A stretch of 64,000 bases of DNA, taken from NCBI GenBank assembly GCA_020630615.1, contig JAHDBA010000002.1, positions 125,112 to 189,111 on the forward strand, written 5' to 3'. Below the pieces are notes generated by a model, which was not told the DNA's origin, made no database searches, and saw nothing but the letters and a program-made list of their open reading frames with translations. Origin of the DNA: Myxococcota bacterium (GTDB taxonomy: Bacteria > Myxococcota > UBA727 > JAHDBA01). Numbering within the stretch: position 1 is the first letter of the stretch; each line of letters begins with the position of its first letter. This document shows positions 42,177-51,710 of the stretch, piece after piece. Made by a program: the position numbers and the translations under genes.

Positions 42177-43647
42177 TCGATTCGACTTCACCTTCAAGTT
42201 CGGTGTCGACAACACGATCAGTCGCGCGTTGACATAGCTCGGTACAAAGATCTTTTTGCATTAGATTCCTTGCCATAGAAGCGCCTTGAAGGAGCAAATG
42301 AACCGGTGTCGCAAAATCTAACATTTCACGTAAGGTGCGGGCTGCATTCGCCGGTTCTTGTCGTTGTGTATAAAGATCGACGAGAGAGAAGCGAGTCGCC
42401 ATATCCATAGGCGTCATGTCCAAGAGCTTGGAAAGAGCGTCTCGTGTTTCGTCGGAGTATCCGCTATTACGGTAGGATGCATGGGCTCGAAGGCTCAAGA
42501 ATTCAATCCATTCTTGACTCAAAAGTTTATGACTTTCGTTCGAAAAAGATTCAAGCTCTTCGATTTTTCCATTGGCAAAGTCCATTTCATATTTGAGAAT
42601 CTGAAGACTGCTTTGATGCTCTTCTTCGACTTCGTCTTCAAGCGTAGACAAAAGGATTTCCGCCAAGTCATGTTGGCCAAGTCGAATCATCAGTGCACAT
42701 CGATCACGAACAACTTGAAAAGAGTTTGGATACCTTTCGACAAGAGCTTCCAAATGCGTGAGAGCATCGCCATAATGTTGGAGTTCAATAAGAAGCATGA
42801 CAAGGGCACGCCCCAACGGATAGTTGTTGGGCGCCAAAACACTTGCCATCTCAAAGAATGTGCCGGCCCGTGCATGGTCATTTTGGGACAGTGTGATTCG
42901 GCCGAGCAAAACCCTCGCGTACGCATGATCGGGGTTTGCAACACAGAGTGAAGTTAAAAGATCAGAGGCGTCTCCGTATTCTCCTTTGGCCCATGCAAAT
43001 GCGGCTCGAGGAAAGCTTCTATCGTTTTTCCCGCTCAATTCCTTGTTGAGAGCAAGCTCAAGTTTTCGAACCAAAACAGCGTCGTCCTGCCCAATTAGTA
43101 AAACCAAGACGAGGTTCTCAATAAGAAGCGAGATGTTGTGCTTTTCATGGGGAGCGAGAGCATCATGCGTCGATTCATCGACGCTCATGCCAAACACATC
43201 CGCCGCAAGTGTGATAAGCGAAACGTCGGAGCCGTGAACCTCGTGCGCCAAATGTTGGGACAAAGCAAGCAGGACGTCCCGGATACTGTCAGGCTCTTCG
43301 AATAAACGAATGCTAATTTTAATTAGGTTGTTGACCATCGAAGAAGCAAGGTCGCTGAAGCCTGAGATAAAGTTCTTGTCTTGGGCTTGCTCTTTGAGTT
43401 TCGTGGGTTCTCCGCGCCCAAATACGGCGCACAACCTTTGAGTGAAGAGCGCACCATCTTCAAGCGACTCTTCAGGGTCTTCCAGGGCTTCACTTCGCTG
43501 AACTCTGGCTGTGAAACTTCCTTTAATTGAGTCAAAGACCTCAAAAGATGCCCTTGGTTTTTCATGGCCTTGACTCAAGGCCGTCAGGGTTGTTTCAGTC
43601 GGTAACCCAAAAACACGATATCGGGACGATGTAGAAAGTTCATGCAT
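42151..43647 (-). CDS. TPR-repeat protein, cytosolic
   Basis: The protein of about 498 residues, from ATG 43647, begins MHELSTSSRYRVFGLPTETT. About 180 residues without known domain are followed by helical TPR units (YARVLLGRITLSQNDHARAG, ALTHLEALVERYPNSF, HDLAEILLSTLEDE). No signal peptide is seen. Longer starts would run into the HAD gene. It is the third gene of the mutH-HAD-TPR set. TPR arrays mediate protein contacts; the partner is unknown. The C-terminus overlaps the convergent tadA end by 26 bases. Confidence 0.82.
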   Translation of the reverse strand: MHELSTSSRYRVFGLPTETTLTALSQGHEKPRASFEVFDSIKGSFTARVQRSEALEDPEESLEDGALFTQRLCAVFGRGEPTKLKEQAQDKNFISGFSDLASSMVNNLIKISIRLFEEPDSIRDVLLALSQHLAHEVHGSDVSLITLAADVFGMSVDESTHDALAPHEKHNISLLIENLVLVLLIGQDDAVLVRKLELALNKELSGKNDRSFPRAAFAWAKGEYGDASDLLTSLCVANPDHAYARVLLGRITLSQNDHARAGTFFEMASVLAPNNYPLGRALVMLLIELQHYGDALTHLEALVERYPNSFQVVRDRCALMIRLGQHDLAEILLSTLEDEVEEEHQSSLQILKYEMDFANGKIEELESFSNESHKLLSQEWIEFLSLRAHASYRNSGYSDETRDALSKLLDMTPMDMATRFSLVDLYTQRQEPANAARTLREMLDFATPVHLLLQGASMARNLMQKDLCTELCQRATDRVVDTELEGEVESITKELLTF

Positions 43648-43696
43648 CAGATAAAGACTATGTCTTCCTAGGGTGAATATCGACTTCTTGACCCAT

Positions 43697-44464
43697 TTAT
43701 TCTCGAGTTGCTTGAACTTTTGCGAGTGCTTCCAGAACCCCAAGACTTGATGGGTTGTCGCAAACAAATTTCGGTAGAGAATCCAGCTGCTGCAGGCGAT
43801 CGTTCGAGCGAACCACGTTGGCCACTCCAACACTTTTTGGCAAAAGTTTGAATGCAGATGCATCGTTTGCAGAATCTCCCAAATAAAGAATCTCTTTCGC
43901 CTTAAATTTCTTGAAAAAGAGTTCTTCGATTGCGGCACCCTTTGTGTGTGAGCCGATCCATAGATGAAAATGAATACTCGAATAGGTAAAGTTGAGACCC
44001 AAAGCCTTGGCCTCGTTTTCAATCGTGCAAAGTTCTTCGCGTGACTGAAGCGAACTTATCTCGTATGCGCGATCGTATATTCGTCCGCAATTATCAAGTG
44101 ATTCCACGATATGACTTTTCGTTCTAAAGATCTCTTCGAGTGCTTTGTCACGTTCTTTAAAGGCGTGCGAGCGTTCACTACGGTCCGGAATACTATGCCA
44201 AACATCAATAGACTCATCTCTTTTTAATAATGCTGCGGCTCCATTCTCAGCAATCGCAAAGTCGAGGTTGAACCATTCCAAGAGTACCTGTGCCCATGCG
44301 AAAGGCCTGCCGGTCACAATGCCTTGAAAGAGTCCCAACTCTCGTGCGCGCTCAAAGCACTCCAATGTTGTCGCCTGAAAGCGTCCATTTTGAGTCAATG
44401 TTTCGTCAACGTCACACGCGATCATTTGAATGGATGTCAAATCCGCTTGTTCAAGGGCTTGCAT
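43697..44464 (-). CDS. HAD-superfamily (type IIB, Cof-like) phosphatase
   Basis: The HAD hydrolase has motif I MIACDVDETLTQNG (nucleophile Asp), motif II IVTGRPFAWAQ, the lysine motif KGAAIEELF, and motif IV LYLGDSANDASAF. The cap lies between II and III, with IAENGAAALLK as in sugar-phosphate and sucrose-phosphate phosphatases. ATG 44464 has GAGG six bases upstream; ATG 44485 overlaps mutH more. It overlaps the mutH stop by 14 bases, so coupled translation is likely. Substrate is unknown. Confidence 0.9.
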   Translation of the reverse strand: MQALEQADLTSIQMIACDVDETLTQNGRFQATTLECFERARELGLFQGIVTGRPFAWAQVLLEWFNLDFAIAENGAAALLKRDESIDVWHSIPDRSERSHAFKERDKALEEIFRTKSHIVESLDNCGRIYDRAYEISSLQSREELCTIENEAKALGLNFTYSSIHFHLWIGSHTKGAAIEELFFKKFKAKEILYLGDSANDASAFKLLPKSVGVANVVRSNDRLQQLDSLPKFVCDNPSSLGVLEALAKVQATRE

Positions 44465-45254
44465 GCGAACCTCGAGATAGGCCAAATGTTTTGAGTTCTT
44501 CGGGCGAGCCTAGAGATTGGGTCACCAATGTCTTTGTTAAAGAGGGGCGAAGGTAGAAACCAGCGCTTTGCACACTCTGAGCGTTTCCATTTGCGAGTAC
44601 GATCTCAACTTGGTCGCTGGCCTTACGGCCTTTCGGGCGAACTTGAAGCCAAGTTCCTCGTGTTGCTGAAAGCGCATCTCGGACACCGTGGTAAAGCGCA
44701 TTGATGTGTGACTCCCAATCTTCACGCAAGATACTTTCTTGCTCAGGGGTTGGGCACCACAAGAAGGGGTAACCAATACGATCTTTGAGGCTGGGGGAAG
44801 ATTCTTTTCGGAGTACAGGGACCCAAAGAATTCTCTTCATTTTCGACCAGGCTCTCGACTCAACCCATTGATAGCTACCAAAATCAACTTGTGGAACACG
44901 GCAAATGTAGGTGCTTTCAAAAATCAGACCATCTTCTCGAATTGGAATCGATTTAACTTCGACCCCAAGATGTAAAAAATCTGGGCCACTCTGGCTGGGG
45001 TTATCAATTCGCAATGCCTTTTCAATCACTTCACCTTGCCAGCCTTTGTGTTTTGGTTGGTAACTCAAATGTTGTGATTGGCTGTGTTGCGCATCGATCA
45101 AACATTCAATATTTTCGCCTGCGATTTGATCAGCGATCATGAACAACTCTTGGATATTTGTCGGTGTTTTTTGAGAGCCTGTATTGCGAACGCCAAGACT
45201 CAACTGACTTAAGTCCTTAACTTTCTTCGATTGTAACTCTTGGTTGAGGGGCAT
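44451..45254 (-). CDS. mutH: MutH-type mismatch-repair endonuclease
   Basis: MutH nicks the unmethylated strand at hemimethylated GATC in MutS/MutL-directed repair. The restriction-fold catalytic set of E. coli MutH (Asp70, Glu77, Lys79) is matched by Asp92, Glu99 and Lys101 in GPDFLHLGVEVKSIP. Other collinear matches are HKGWQGEVIEKAL, ILWVPVLRKE, RIGYPFLWCPTPEQESIL, REDWESHI, TRGTWLQVRPKG and AGFYLRPSLTKTLV. At 267 residues it exceeds E. coli's 229 by an N-terminal extension. The ATG has AGGA upstream. It heads a set with the HAD and TPR genes. mutS, mutL and dam are not in the window. Confidence 0.93.
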   Translation of the reverse strand: MPLNQELQSKKVKDLSQLSLGVRNTGSQKTPTNIQELFMIADQIAGENIECLIDAQHSQSQHLSYQPKHKGWQGEVIEKALRIDNPSQSGPDFLHLGVEVKSIPIREDGLIFESTYICRVPQVDFGSYQWVESRAWSKMKRILWVPVLRKESSPSLKDRIGYPFLWCPTPEQESILREDWESHINALYHGVRDALSATRGTWLQVRPKGRKASDQVEIVLANGNAQSVQSAGFYLRPSLTKTLVTQSLGSPEELKTFGLSRGSHASP

Positions 45255-45337
45255 CTTGACGTCCTAACTCTATATTCTAAATTCGAGGGCGCTTTCGGCG
45301 TACATGTGTCGCTATCAATAGGTTGGAGGTAATCATC

Positions 45338-46372
45338 ATGACAGAATCGGTAATCGAAATCCATGACCTGCATAAACGTTATCAGTCTACGCAGGCTTTG
45401 AAAGGAATATCATTGGAAGTCCCTCGTGGACAAGTTTTAGGTTTCTTAGGGCCAAATGGTGCTGGCAAATCGACAACAATGAAGATTTTGACGGGCTATA
45501 TCGCACAGAGCTCCGGTTCGGCCAAAGTTTGTGGTATCGAAGTTGCTGACGATCGCGTCGCTGCACGCTCAAAGATTGGATACCTTTCGGAGTCAAACCC
45601 TCTCTATGATGACATGATGGTTGCAGAATATCTCAGTTATTGCGCCAATGTCCGTGGTTTCACCGGGCACGATGCAGATGAAAAGTTAAAGAGTGCCGCT
45701 TCTCGTTGTGGCATCGCATCCCGCTTGGGGCATGATATCCGTTCGCTTTCAAAAGGTCTTCGACAGCGGGTCGGTCTTGCTCAAGCAATCTTGGGGGACC
45801 CGGAACTGCTCATCTTGGATGAACCCACAACGGGTCTTGACCCCAACCAAGTTATCGAAATACGCAATCTGATTATGGAGCTCGGCCAAGAGAAAACAGT
45901 ATTGATGAGCACCCATATCATGCCTGAAGTACAAGCAACGTGTTCTCGTGTCGTGATTATCGCAGAAGGTCAGATTGTTGCCGATGCCGCACCTGACAAG
46001 TTACTTCACGAAGGGTCAACAATCGATTTGGAAGTGATTTCATCTGCAGAAGCCAACTCAAAAACGAAACTTACCACTGCAATACAAAAGTTGAGTGGGA
46101 TTGTTGGGGTTCAAGAGCGCCAAGTGGCTGCCGATCAAAGTTGGGCATTCAAAATTGATGTAGAAGGTGGTGACCCTCGGCGTGAGCTGGCGCACCTTCT
46201 TATGGAACATCGCTTCCCGGTCCTTAAACTCGAGCAAGAATCAATTTCTCTAGAAGAGACCTTTAGAAAACTCACAATGACCGACATGTCGAATATTGAG
46301 AATCTTGAGGTGAACGCGGGTGAAAGGAATCAGGACGCGAACACACAAAAAGCAAACGAGGTGAATGCATGA
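45338..46372 (+). CDS. ABC transporter ATP-binding protein (GldA/CcmA-like)
   Basis: The 344-residue ATPase has Walker A LGPNGAGKSTTMKI, signature LSKGLRQRVGLAQAIL, Walker B LLILDEPTTGLD and the switch His in LMSTHIMPEVQATC. The C-terminal ~100 residues form a divergent regulatory domain ending in an Asn/Glu-rich tail. The ATG at 45338 has GGAGG eight bases upstream. It overlaps the next gene by 4 bases (ATGA). Together with the permease and auxiliary proteins downstream it forms a gliding-type export system. Confidence 0.95.
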   Translation: MTESVIEIHDLHKRYQSTQALKGISLEVPRGQVLGFLGPNGAGKSTTMKILTGYIAQSSGSAKVCGIEVADDRVAARSKIGYLSESNPLYDDMMVAEYLSYCANVRGFTGHDADEKLKSAASRCGIASRLGHDIRSLSKGLRQRVGLAQAILGDPELLILDEPTTGLDPNQVIEIRNLIMELGQEKTVLMSTHIMPEVQATCSRVVIIAEGQIVADAAPDKLLHEGSTIDLEVISSAEANSKTKLTTAIQKLSGIVGVQERQVAADQSWAFKIDVEGGDPRRELAHLLMEHRFPVLKLEQESISLEETFRKLTMTDMSNIENLEVNAGERNQDANTQKANEVNA

Positions 46373-48738
46373 GTACGATTCGAAGTCTCTATTCAAAAGA
46401 GATTAAAGCCTATTTTAACTCCCCTGTGGCCTACGTTGTCTTAGGCGTCTTTCTTCTTGCTGCAGGCTCACTCTACTATTTTGTTCTCTCGGGTGGGGTT
46501 TTTGCAACAGAACGCGCTTCAATGCGAGGTCTTTTCGCCTTCTTGCCGTGGCTCTTCATGGTTCTTGCGCCCGCGTTAACCATGCGTCTCTTTGCTGAAG
46601 AAAAGAAAACCGGAACAATTGAATCGTTAATGACTTTACCCCTAACCGAGCGGCAAGTTGTTATCGCAAAATTCTTGGCATCATGGACAGTTGCGGGTTT
46701 GGGTATTCTCTTGACGATCCCTTTCGCAATCTCACTGTCTTTTATGGTCCCCGCTGAAGTGTCGATTGATTACGGCCCGGTACTGGGCTCATACTTTGGC
46801 GCGATTCTGCTCTCTGGCGTTTTCTGTGCGCTTGGACTTTTGTGTAGTGCAATAACACGGGACCAAATGGTGAGCTTTATAGTTGCCTTGGCTTTATGTT
46901 TTGTCTTCATTATCGCGGACGCTCTGTCACAGCTCGTAGAGGGCCCTTTGGGTGAAGTCGTTCAATACCTCTCGGTCACACATCATTTTCAAGGCATCTC
47001 ACGGGGGGTCATCGATACACGAAACCTACTCTATTACGTTACCGTTATTGGGCTCGCTCTCTATCTAACGATTCGCTTTTTGGTGCGTGAGCGTGAAGAC
47101 ATGCACCGTAACGCAAGTTTAAGCGCACATGCGATGTCGGGTCTGGATAGCTTTCTGTTAATTGCCAGTGCCGTGGGTTCAATCGCATTGGTCAATTTGT
47201 TGGCGACCGATTTCTTTGTCCGCTTTGATATGACGAAGTCGGGTGCCTATACCCTCTCAAGTGCAACACGAACCACGCTTGAAGGCCTGGAAGACCCCGT
47301 TACGGTACGGGCTTATTTCTCGAAAGACTTACCGCCTCAACTCGCAAACGTCCGTCAATATACGAAAGATATGCTTGAGGAATATCGTAATGTGTCCGGC
47401 GGCAATTTCCGTTTTGAGTTCCTCGATCCACAAGCGGAAGAAAGCGATGAAGATCGTGCCACCAAACGTGAAGTGAAACGTGACATATTTGGTCGTAGCA
47501 TGCGAGAGCAGACCTCCGTTGAGCGCGAGTTACAAGCACTTGGTATTCAGGCGGTGGAGCTACAAGTTCTGGAAGACGATGCTGCGAAACAACAACGAGC
47601 CTACATGGGTCTTGCCTTTCAGTATCACGACAACAAAGAAGCGATTCCTTTTGTGCAGAGCAGTGAGACCCTTGAATACGACATGACCTCCCTTCTGAGA
47701 AAACTTGTGCGACCGAGTGTACCAGTGGTTGGTGTACTACAAGGCGAAGCCTTCCCCAAAATTGATGAATCGCTCACAATGTTGAAACGTGTGGTTGAGC
47801 AAAACTACGAGTTACGAGCAATCGATGTTGATGCTGAAGACTTTGCGATGCCGACAGATTTGGATGCCTTGGTTGTCGTGGGGCCTAAATCGACGCTCCC
47901 CGAATCGCTATTGAAAGAGATCGATGCCTTAGTGTCCTCAGGAACCAATGCCGCTCTGTTAATCAGTAGCGTTGATGCCAACCTGCGGGAGTTCAATCCG
48001 ACCCAAGTGAGAAGTGGTCTTGAGACCTTGGCTGCCCATTATGGCGTTGAAGTTGGGCAGGAACTTGTTGCAGACGTAGAGTCCACACAGTTAACAATGC
48101 AGGTCCCCTCAAAACTTGGCCGAATGATGCGACAAGTTCCCTATCCTATGATTCCAGAACTCAAAAATCTTGTGGGCGAAAGCATTTTGACCCGAGGCGT
48201 ACAAGGTTTGGTGATACCTTTCAGCACCGAGCTTAAACTCAAGGAAGGTGTGCAAGGGGAGGCACTCATCCAATCCAGTGCACAAAGTTGGTTGGAGAGC
48301 TTCAGCCCACAAAACCTCGCCCCGCAGCGCCAGTATACGAAAGATGAGGTGAACTTTGACGGGCCACACACGATGGCGGTGACCCTCGAAGGACCCTTGA
48401 GTTCAAAGTTTGAGGGTACGAATTCAGAGAGTCCTGAAACACGCCTCTTAATCTCTGGATCGGGTTCATGGTTGAGCGATGATTTTATGAGCAATGGCAA
48501 TGCTTTAATGGCGATGAATATGATTGATTGGTTGGTCCTGGATTCAGACTTGATTGCGGTTCGGGCTAAAACATCCATGGAACAACCGATTGATCGAGAA
48601 CTATCGAAGTCAACACGTACAATGATCAAATATGGCAATGTCGTGGGAGCACCCTTACTTCTCGTTCTCTATGGTTTAACGCGACGCGCACGACGACAAT
48701 CTGAACGTGCACGTTGGTCTAAGGAGGTGTCAGCATGA
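46369..48738 (+). CDS. ABC-2 permease fused to GldG-type auxiliary domain
   Basis: The 789-residue protein is a fusion. The first 250 residues are an ABC-2 permease with about six membrane helices (VAYVVLGVFLLAAGSLYYFV, EKKTGTIESLMTLPLTERQV). From residue about 260, one helix (FLLIASAVGSIALVNLLATD) leads into a periplasmic GldG-like region (SSATRTTLEGLEDPVTVRAY, SSETLEYDMTSLLRKLV, VVGVLQGEAF), and a final helix sits near the C-terminus (VVGAPLLLVLYGLTRRARRQ). GldF and GldG are usually separate genes in Bacteroidetes; the fusion is seen in some proteobacteria. It overlaps both neighbours by 4 bases. Confidence 0.93.
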   Translation: MSTIRSLYSKEIKAYFNSPVAYVVLGVFLLAAGSLYYFVLSGGVFATERASMRGLFAFLPWLFMVLAPALTMRLFAEEKKTGTIESLMTLPLTERQVVIAKFLASWTVAGLGILLTIPFAISLSFMVPAEVSIDYGPVLGSYFGAILLSGVFCALGLLCSAITRDQMVSFIVALALCFVFIIADALSQLVEGPLGEVVQYLSVTHHFQGISRGVIDTRNLLYYVTVIGLALYLTIRFLVREREDMHRNASLSAHAMSGLDSFLLIASAVGSIALVNLLATDFFVRFDMTKSGAYTLSSATRTTLEGLEDPVTVRAYFSKDLPPQLANVRQYTKDMLEEYRNVSGGNFRFEFLDPQAEESDEDRATKREVKRDIFGRSMREQTSVERELQALGIQAVELQVLEDDAAKQQRAYMGLAFQYHDNKEAIPFVQSSETLEYDMTSLLRKLVRPSVPVVGVLQGEAFPKIDESLTMLKRVVEQNYELRAIDVDAEDFAMPTDLDALVVVGPKSTLPESLLKEIDALVSSGTNAALLISSVDANLREFNPTQVRSGLETLAAHYGVEVGQELVADVESTQLTMQVPSKLGRMMRQVPYPMIPELKNLVGESILTRGVQGLVIPFSTELKLKEGVQGEALIQSSAQSWLESFSPQNLAPQRQYTKDEVNFDGPHTMAVTLEGPLSSKFEGTNSESPETRLLISGSGSWLSDDFMSNGNALMAMNMIDWLVLDSDLIAVRAKTSMEQPIDRELSKSTRTMIKYGNVVGAPLLLVLYGLTRRARRQSERARWSKEVSA

Positions 48739-50237
48739 GTTCATCCAGACGGGTAGGTCCACTACGAGTTGAAACTTTAGTTTCGGTCTCTCTTTTCTTT
48801 GTGCTCGCAGCACTTTATCTTTTCACGCGGCCCGACCGTGTATCTTCTGGGATGCAGGCCATGCAATTACAGACCTTTGAGCCATCCGAAGTTCAAAAGA
48901 TTCGGATAAGCGGCACCCAGAATTTTACATTGGTGAACAAGGGTGAAACTTGGATGATCGCAAAAGGCGATGAGAATGAAGGGCTGGTACCCGCAGACTC
49001 CAACGCAGTTGCTTTCGCACTACGCGAGCTCTCGGGTTTGCGTAGCGAAACGGTGGTCACGGTGCGTGAAGACAAATATGAATCCTATGAAGTTAGCGAG
49101 GACAAAGGGCTCCATATTACCCTTGAGGGTTTGCAAGGAACGCTACTCGAAGGTACAATTGGTTCCAACGCCAAAAGCAAAGGTTTCTATTTTAAGAAGA
49201 AAGGAGAAAAGGAAGTTTTCATCACGGAAGGACAAGCGCGCACTGCGCTTTCGAAAAACTTTCTCAATTGGCGTCGTAAGACACTCACAACTTTTGCGGG
49301 TGAACATGTTGATAGTATTCAGGTTGTCAATGCCGATCAGACGAGCCAGCGATTCCTTCAATCCGAGGGCACCTGGTCGACACGTCTGAGCGATAGCTTG
49401 GCAGGCCAAGGCTACCAACTTGACGCAAAGCGAGTTCGCGAGTTTGCCACGGCAATTACCAATCTACGTGCGAAAGACTTTATTGAGGATTGGGATGTCA
49501 ATGCAAGTGGAACCACTCTACTTCGAAGTTTTGAACTCAAGTCAAAAGACGACACACAAAGCTTCAAGCTCTACCAAGTTAAGGGGAGTGAGGCGGCTGA
49601 AGAGGTATCGTATTACGCTACAAACTCAACGGACGCCTTGGTTTACACGATACCGGAATATTCGGCGAAGAAACTCATGAAGAACACAGATGCACTTTGT
49701 GACCATCACCTTGTGCCGAAAACAAAAATCGCCAAGATTCGTCTTCAGGGGCCCGAGCTGAACTTTGCTATGCAATTGAATAATGACGTCTGGGCCCTAA
49801 ACGATGGAATATTGATGCCTGAAGCCACGATCTTTGATGGCGCGCGTGCAAAGAGTTTTGCCCGAGAGCTTGAAAAGCTTGAAGCTAAGAAAATTTTGAC
49901 GGCGCCTATCGAAATGGGTGCTTCAAGAATCACCTTGATTATCGAAGACGAGTCGGGCACCTCACAGACGATTCAGCTGGCCACGCAAGAACTTGAGCGC
50001 GAAGAAGGTGGTAACGTCATGCTCGCAAGGCATGAAGGCGGTCTTTCTTATGAAGTTCCTGTGTTTCAGGCGCGTAAGCTTTTGAGCCCCTTTGATGAAG
50101 TGAAGGAAGTGCCACCACCCCGTGGAGGCATGCCGGGCATGAATGGAATGCCCGGCATGGGTGGAGGCATGGAAAACCTACCACCGGAACTACAACAACA
50201 ATTGATGCAAGCCTTGCAACAACAAGGAATGCGATAA
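48735..50237 (+). CDS. DUF4340 protein of the ABC export operon
   Basis: The 500-residue protein has one N-terminal membrane helix ([18 protein letters not shown]) and repeated DUF4340 units ([51 protein letters not shown]), in the periplasm. The C-terminus is Met/Gly/Pro-rich and then Gln-rich ([20 protein letters not shown]). DUF4340 proteins commonly follow GldG-type genes. The coding sequence for the Met/Gly tail contains an 11-bp hairpin. The 4-base overlap with the permease indicates one transcript. Confidence 0.9.
   Translation: MSSSRRVGPLRVETLVSVSLFFVLAALYLFTRPDRVSSGMQAMQLQTFEPSEVQKIRISGTQNFTLVNKGETWMIAKGDENEGLVPADSNAVAFALRELSGLRSETVVTVREDKYESYEVSEDKGLHITLEGLQGTLLEGTIGSNAKSKGFYFKKKGEKEVFITEGQARTALSKNFLNWRRKTLTTFAGEHVDSIQVVNADQTSQRFLQSEGTWSTRLSDSLAGQGYQLDAKRVREFATAITNLRAKDFIEDWDVNASGTTLLRSFELKSKDDTQSFKLYQVKGSEAAEEVSYYATNSTDALVYTIPEYSAKKLMKNTDALCDHHLVPKTKIAKIRLQGPELNFAMQLNNDVWALNDGILMPEATIFDGARAKSFARELEKLEAKKILTAPIEMGASRITLIIEDESGTSQTIQLATQELEREEGGNVMLARHEGGLSYEVPVFQARKLLSPFDEVKEVPPPRGGMPGMNGMPGMGGGMENLPPELQQQLMQALQQQGMR
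50130..50158 (+). repeat. Perfect 11-bp inverted repeat inside the DUF4340 gene end
   Basis: ATGCCGGGCAT and ATGCCCGGCAT are exact reverse complements separated by GAATGGA. They encode the Met-Pro-Gly-Met repeat. The strong GC stem lies 80 bases before the stop and 84 before yidD. It is not followed by a T-run. It may affect mRNA stability or the coupling to yidD. Confidence 0.7.
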
Positions 50238-50241
50238 TCGC

Positions 50242-50571
50242 GTGCGCGAGAAGCAACACACCATTCGCTTTCATGTACGCCTTTTACGGGCGTGCATTTT
50301 TTTTTATCAGCGTGTCATAAGCCCACTTTTTCCACCCACGTGTCGCTTTCAGCCCACATGCTCAAGTTATGCCCTTGAGGCATTAGAGGAACATGGCGCC
50401 CTACGGGGGAGCTGGCTTTCATTGTGTCGCATGATGCGTTGTCACCCATGGGGGGGCTCAGGTTATGACCCAGTACCGCATGCTTGTCATGCGCAGAGTT
50501 TCAATGCAAAAAAACAAGACGCAAGTGCTTTGGAGGAAGAAGTGGGAGAAGACTCAATCACGTCATGTTAA
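50242..50571 (+). CDS. yidD: Membrane protein insertion efficiency factor YidD
   Basis: YidD assists YidC/SecYEG insertion of membrane proteins. The family signature [20 protein letters not shown] followed by [12 protein letters not shown] and [17 protein letters not shown] is complete. At 109 residues it is slightly longer than usual because of a C-terminal acidic tail. GTG 50242 is only four bases behind the DUF4340 stop. rpmH, rnpA and yidC, its usual neighbours, are absent. The end overlaps the convergent FHA gene by 4 bases. Confidence 0.96.
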   Translation: MREKQHTIRFHVRLLRACIFFYQRVISPLFPPTCRFQPTCSSYALEALEEHGALRGSWLSLCRMMRCHPWGGSGYDPVPHACHAQSFNAKKQDASALEEEVGEDSITSC

Positions 50572-51701
50572 TCGAGTCGCGTTAAGACAAACCAAATCGC
50601 AAACGCAATTGCAGCGAGTAAGACAATTCCAATTCCAAGCCAAATGATATCCCCCAGAGCAATCTTACGAGGCGATTTATCTTTTGGCTTCTTTGTTTTA
50701 TCGGGCGCTATGTTTTCTTTCGCCTTGGCATTCTGCCGATTTTCATCGGCGATATTTTGGTCCGGAGCCAGGTTTGTCCCTGCGCTTTCTCCTTCTTCTC
50801 CCCTCTCGCCTTTTTGTTGTTCTTCAAGACGGTCAGGGTTGGCTGTTGCACTTGGCTCAAGATCATCGGGGGAGAGCTCATCATGTTCTTCTGCCCCATC
50901 CAGACGATCTGGAGAGAGCAAAGGGTCCTCGGGGTCAAGACTCGGAGCAACCTCTGGCGCAACCTGCGTTGCAAGCTCTGGGATATCATCGAGACGCCCC
51001 AAGAACTTAGCACTCGGGTCGATGTAGGTCAGTCGCAAAGCGCCCAGGAGTATTTCATCACCATCGCGTAAAAGAGTTGGGGTCTTCACCTTTTGTTGAT
51101 TGAGTACGACACCGTTTTTCGACTGGTTGTCACGAATGGTGATTTCTGTCCAATCACGCTTAATGAGTGCATGGTGTCGTGAGATATTGGGATCGTTGAT
51201 ATGAAAATCACAATCCACATGGCGCCCAATCAAAACTTCATTGAGATCGGGTGGCAGCCGATAGTGTTTACCTTGATCGGGCCCGTTCATCACACGAAGG
51301 TAAGGAAGGTCCTCCGCAAGACTTGAGCCCAAAACACGTGAGACCAATTCATCCCCACTGGAGGACTCCTTAACTTCGTCAGCGGCAAGGGCTTCACATT
51401 TAAAGTTGATCTTAAAATGAATGAGGTCAATCTCATCCCCATGTCTCAAGCGTTTATCGATACCAGCCCCAAGCAGACGACCGTTGAGCTTTGTGCCATG
51501 CGTTGACTTCAAATCTCGGATGAACCATTCGCCATGCTCTTCACGCAAAACACAATGGTTTCGGCTTACAGTGGAAAGAGGAATTTGTACGTCGTTCGTC
51601 TCATCTCGACCCAGTGAAATAGTGCTCTGGCTAAAGTCGTAATCAAAGCGTTTGATCTCCTTACCTGGGATATCCATGACGACGTGAAGTGATACATCCA
51701 T
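50568..51701 (-). CDS. Double-FHA protein with C-terminal membrane helix
   Basis: The 377-residue protein has two FHA domains. The first includes [20 protein letters not shown] then NHCVL and STHGTKLNG. The second includes [20 protein letters not shown] then HHALI and SKNGVVLNQ. Both keep the Gly-Arg and Ser-Arg/His phosphothreonine-binding residues. A 120-residue acidic/Lys-rich linker and a C-terminal helix ([20 protein letters not shown]) follow; the FHA domains should face the cytosol. It starts 10 bases behind the TPR lipoprotein. It likely reads Ser/Thr phosphorylation, but no kinase gene is in view. Confidence 0.92.
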   Translation of the reverse strand: MDVSLHVVMDIPGKEIKRFDYDFSQSTISLGRDETNDVQIPLSTVSRNHCVLREEHGEWFIRDLKSTHGTKLNGRLLGAGIDKRLRHGDEIDLIHFKINFKCEALAADEVKESSSGDELVSRVLGSSLAEDLPYLRVMNGPDQGKHYRLPPDLNEVLIGRHVDCDFHINDPNISRHHALIKRDWTEITIRDNQSKNGVVLNQQKVKTPTLLRDGDEILLGALRLTYIDPSAKFLGRLDDIPELATQVAPEVAPSLDPEDPLLSPDRLDGAEEHDELSPDDLEPSATANPDRLEEQQKGERGEEGESAGTNLAPDQNIADENRQNAKAKENIAPDKTKKPKDKSPRKIALGDIIWLGIGIVLLAAIAFAIWFVLTRLD

Positions 51702-51710
51702 ACGTATTCC

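Noticed and set aside
50644-51071. Several long frames on the plus strand opposite the FHA linker
   Set aside because: They reflect low-complexity Glu/Ser/Pro codons of the real minus-strand gene and lack ribosome sites or protein-like composition.
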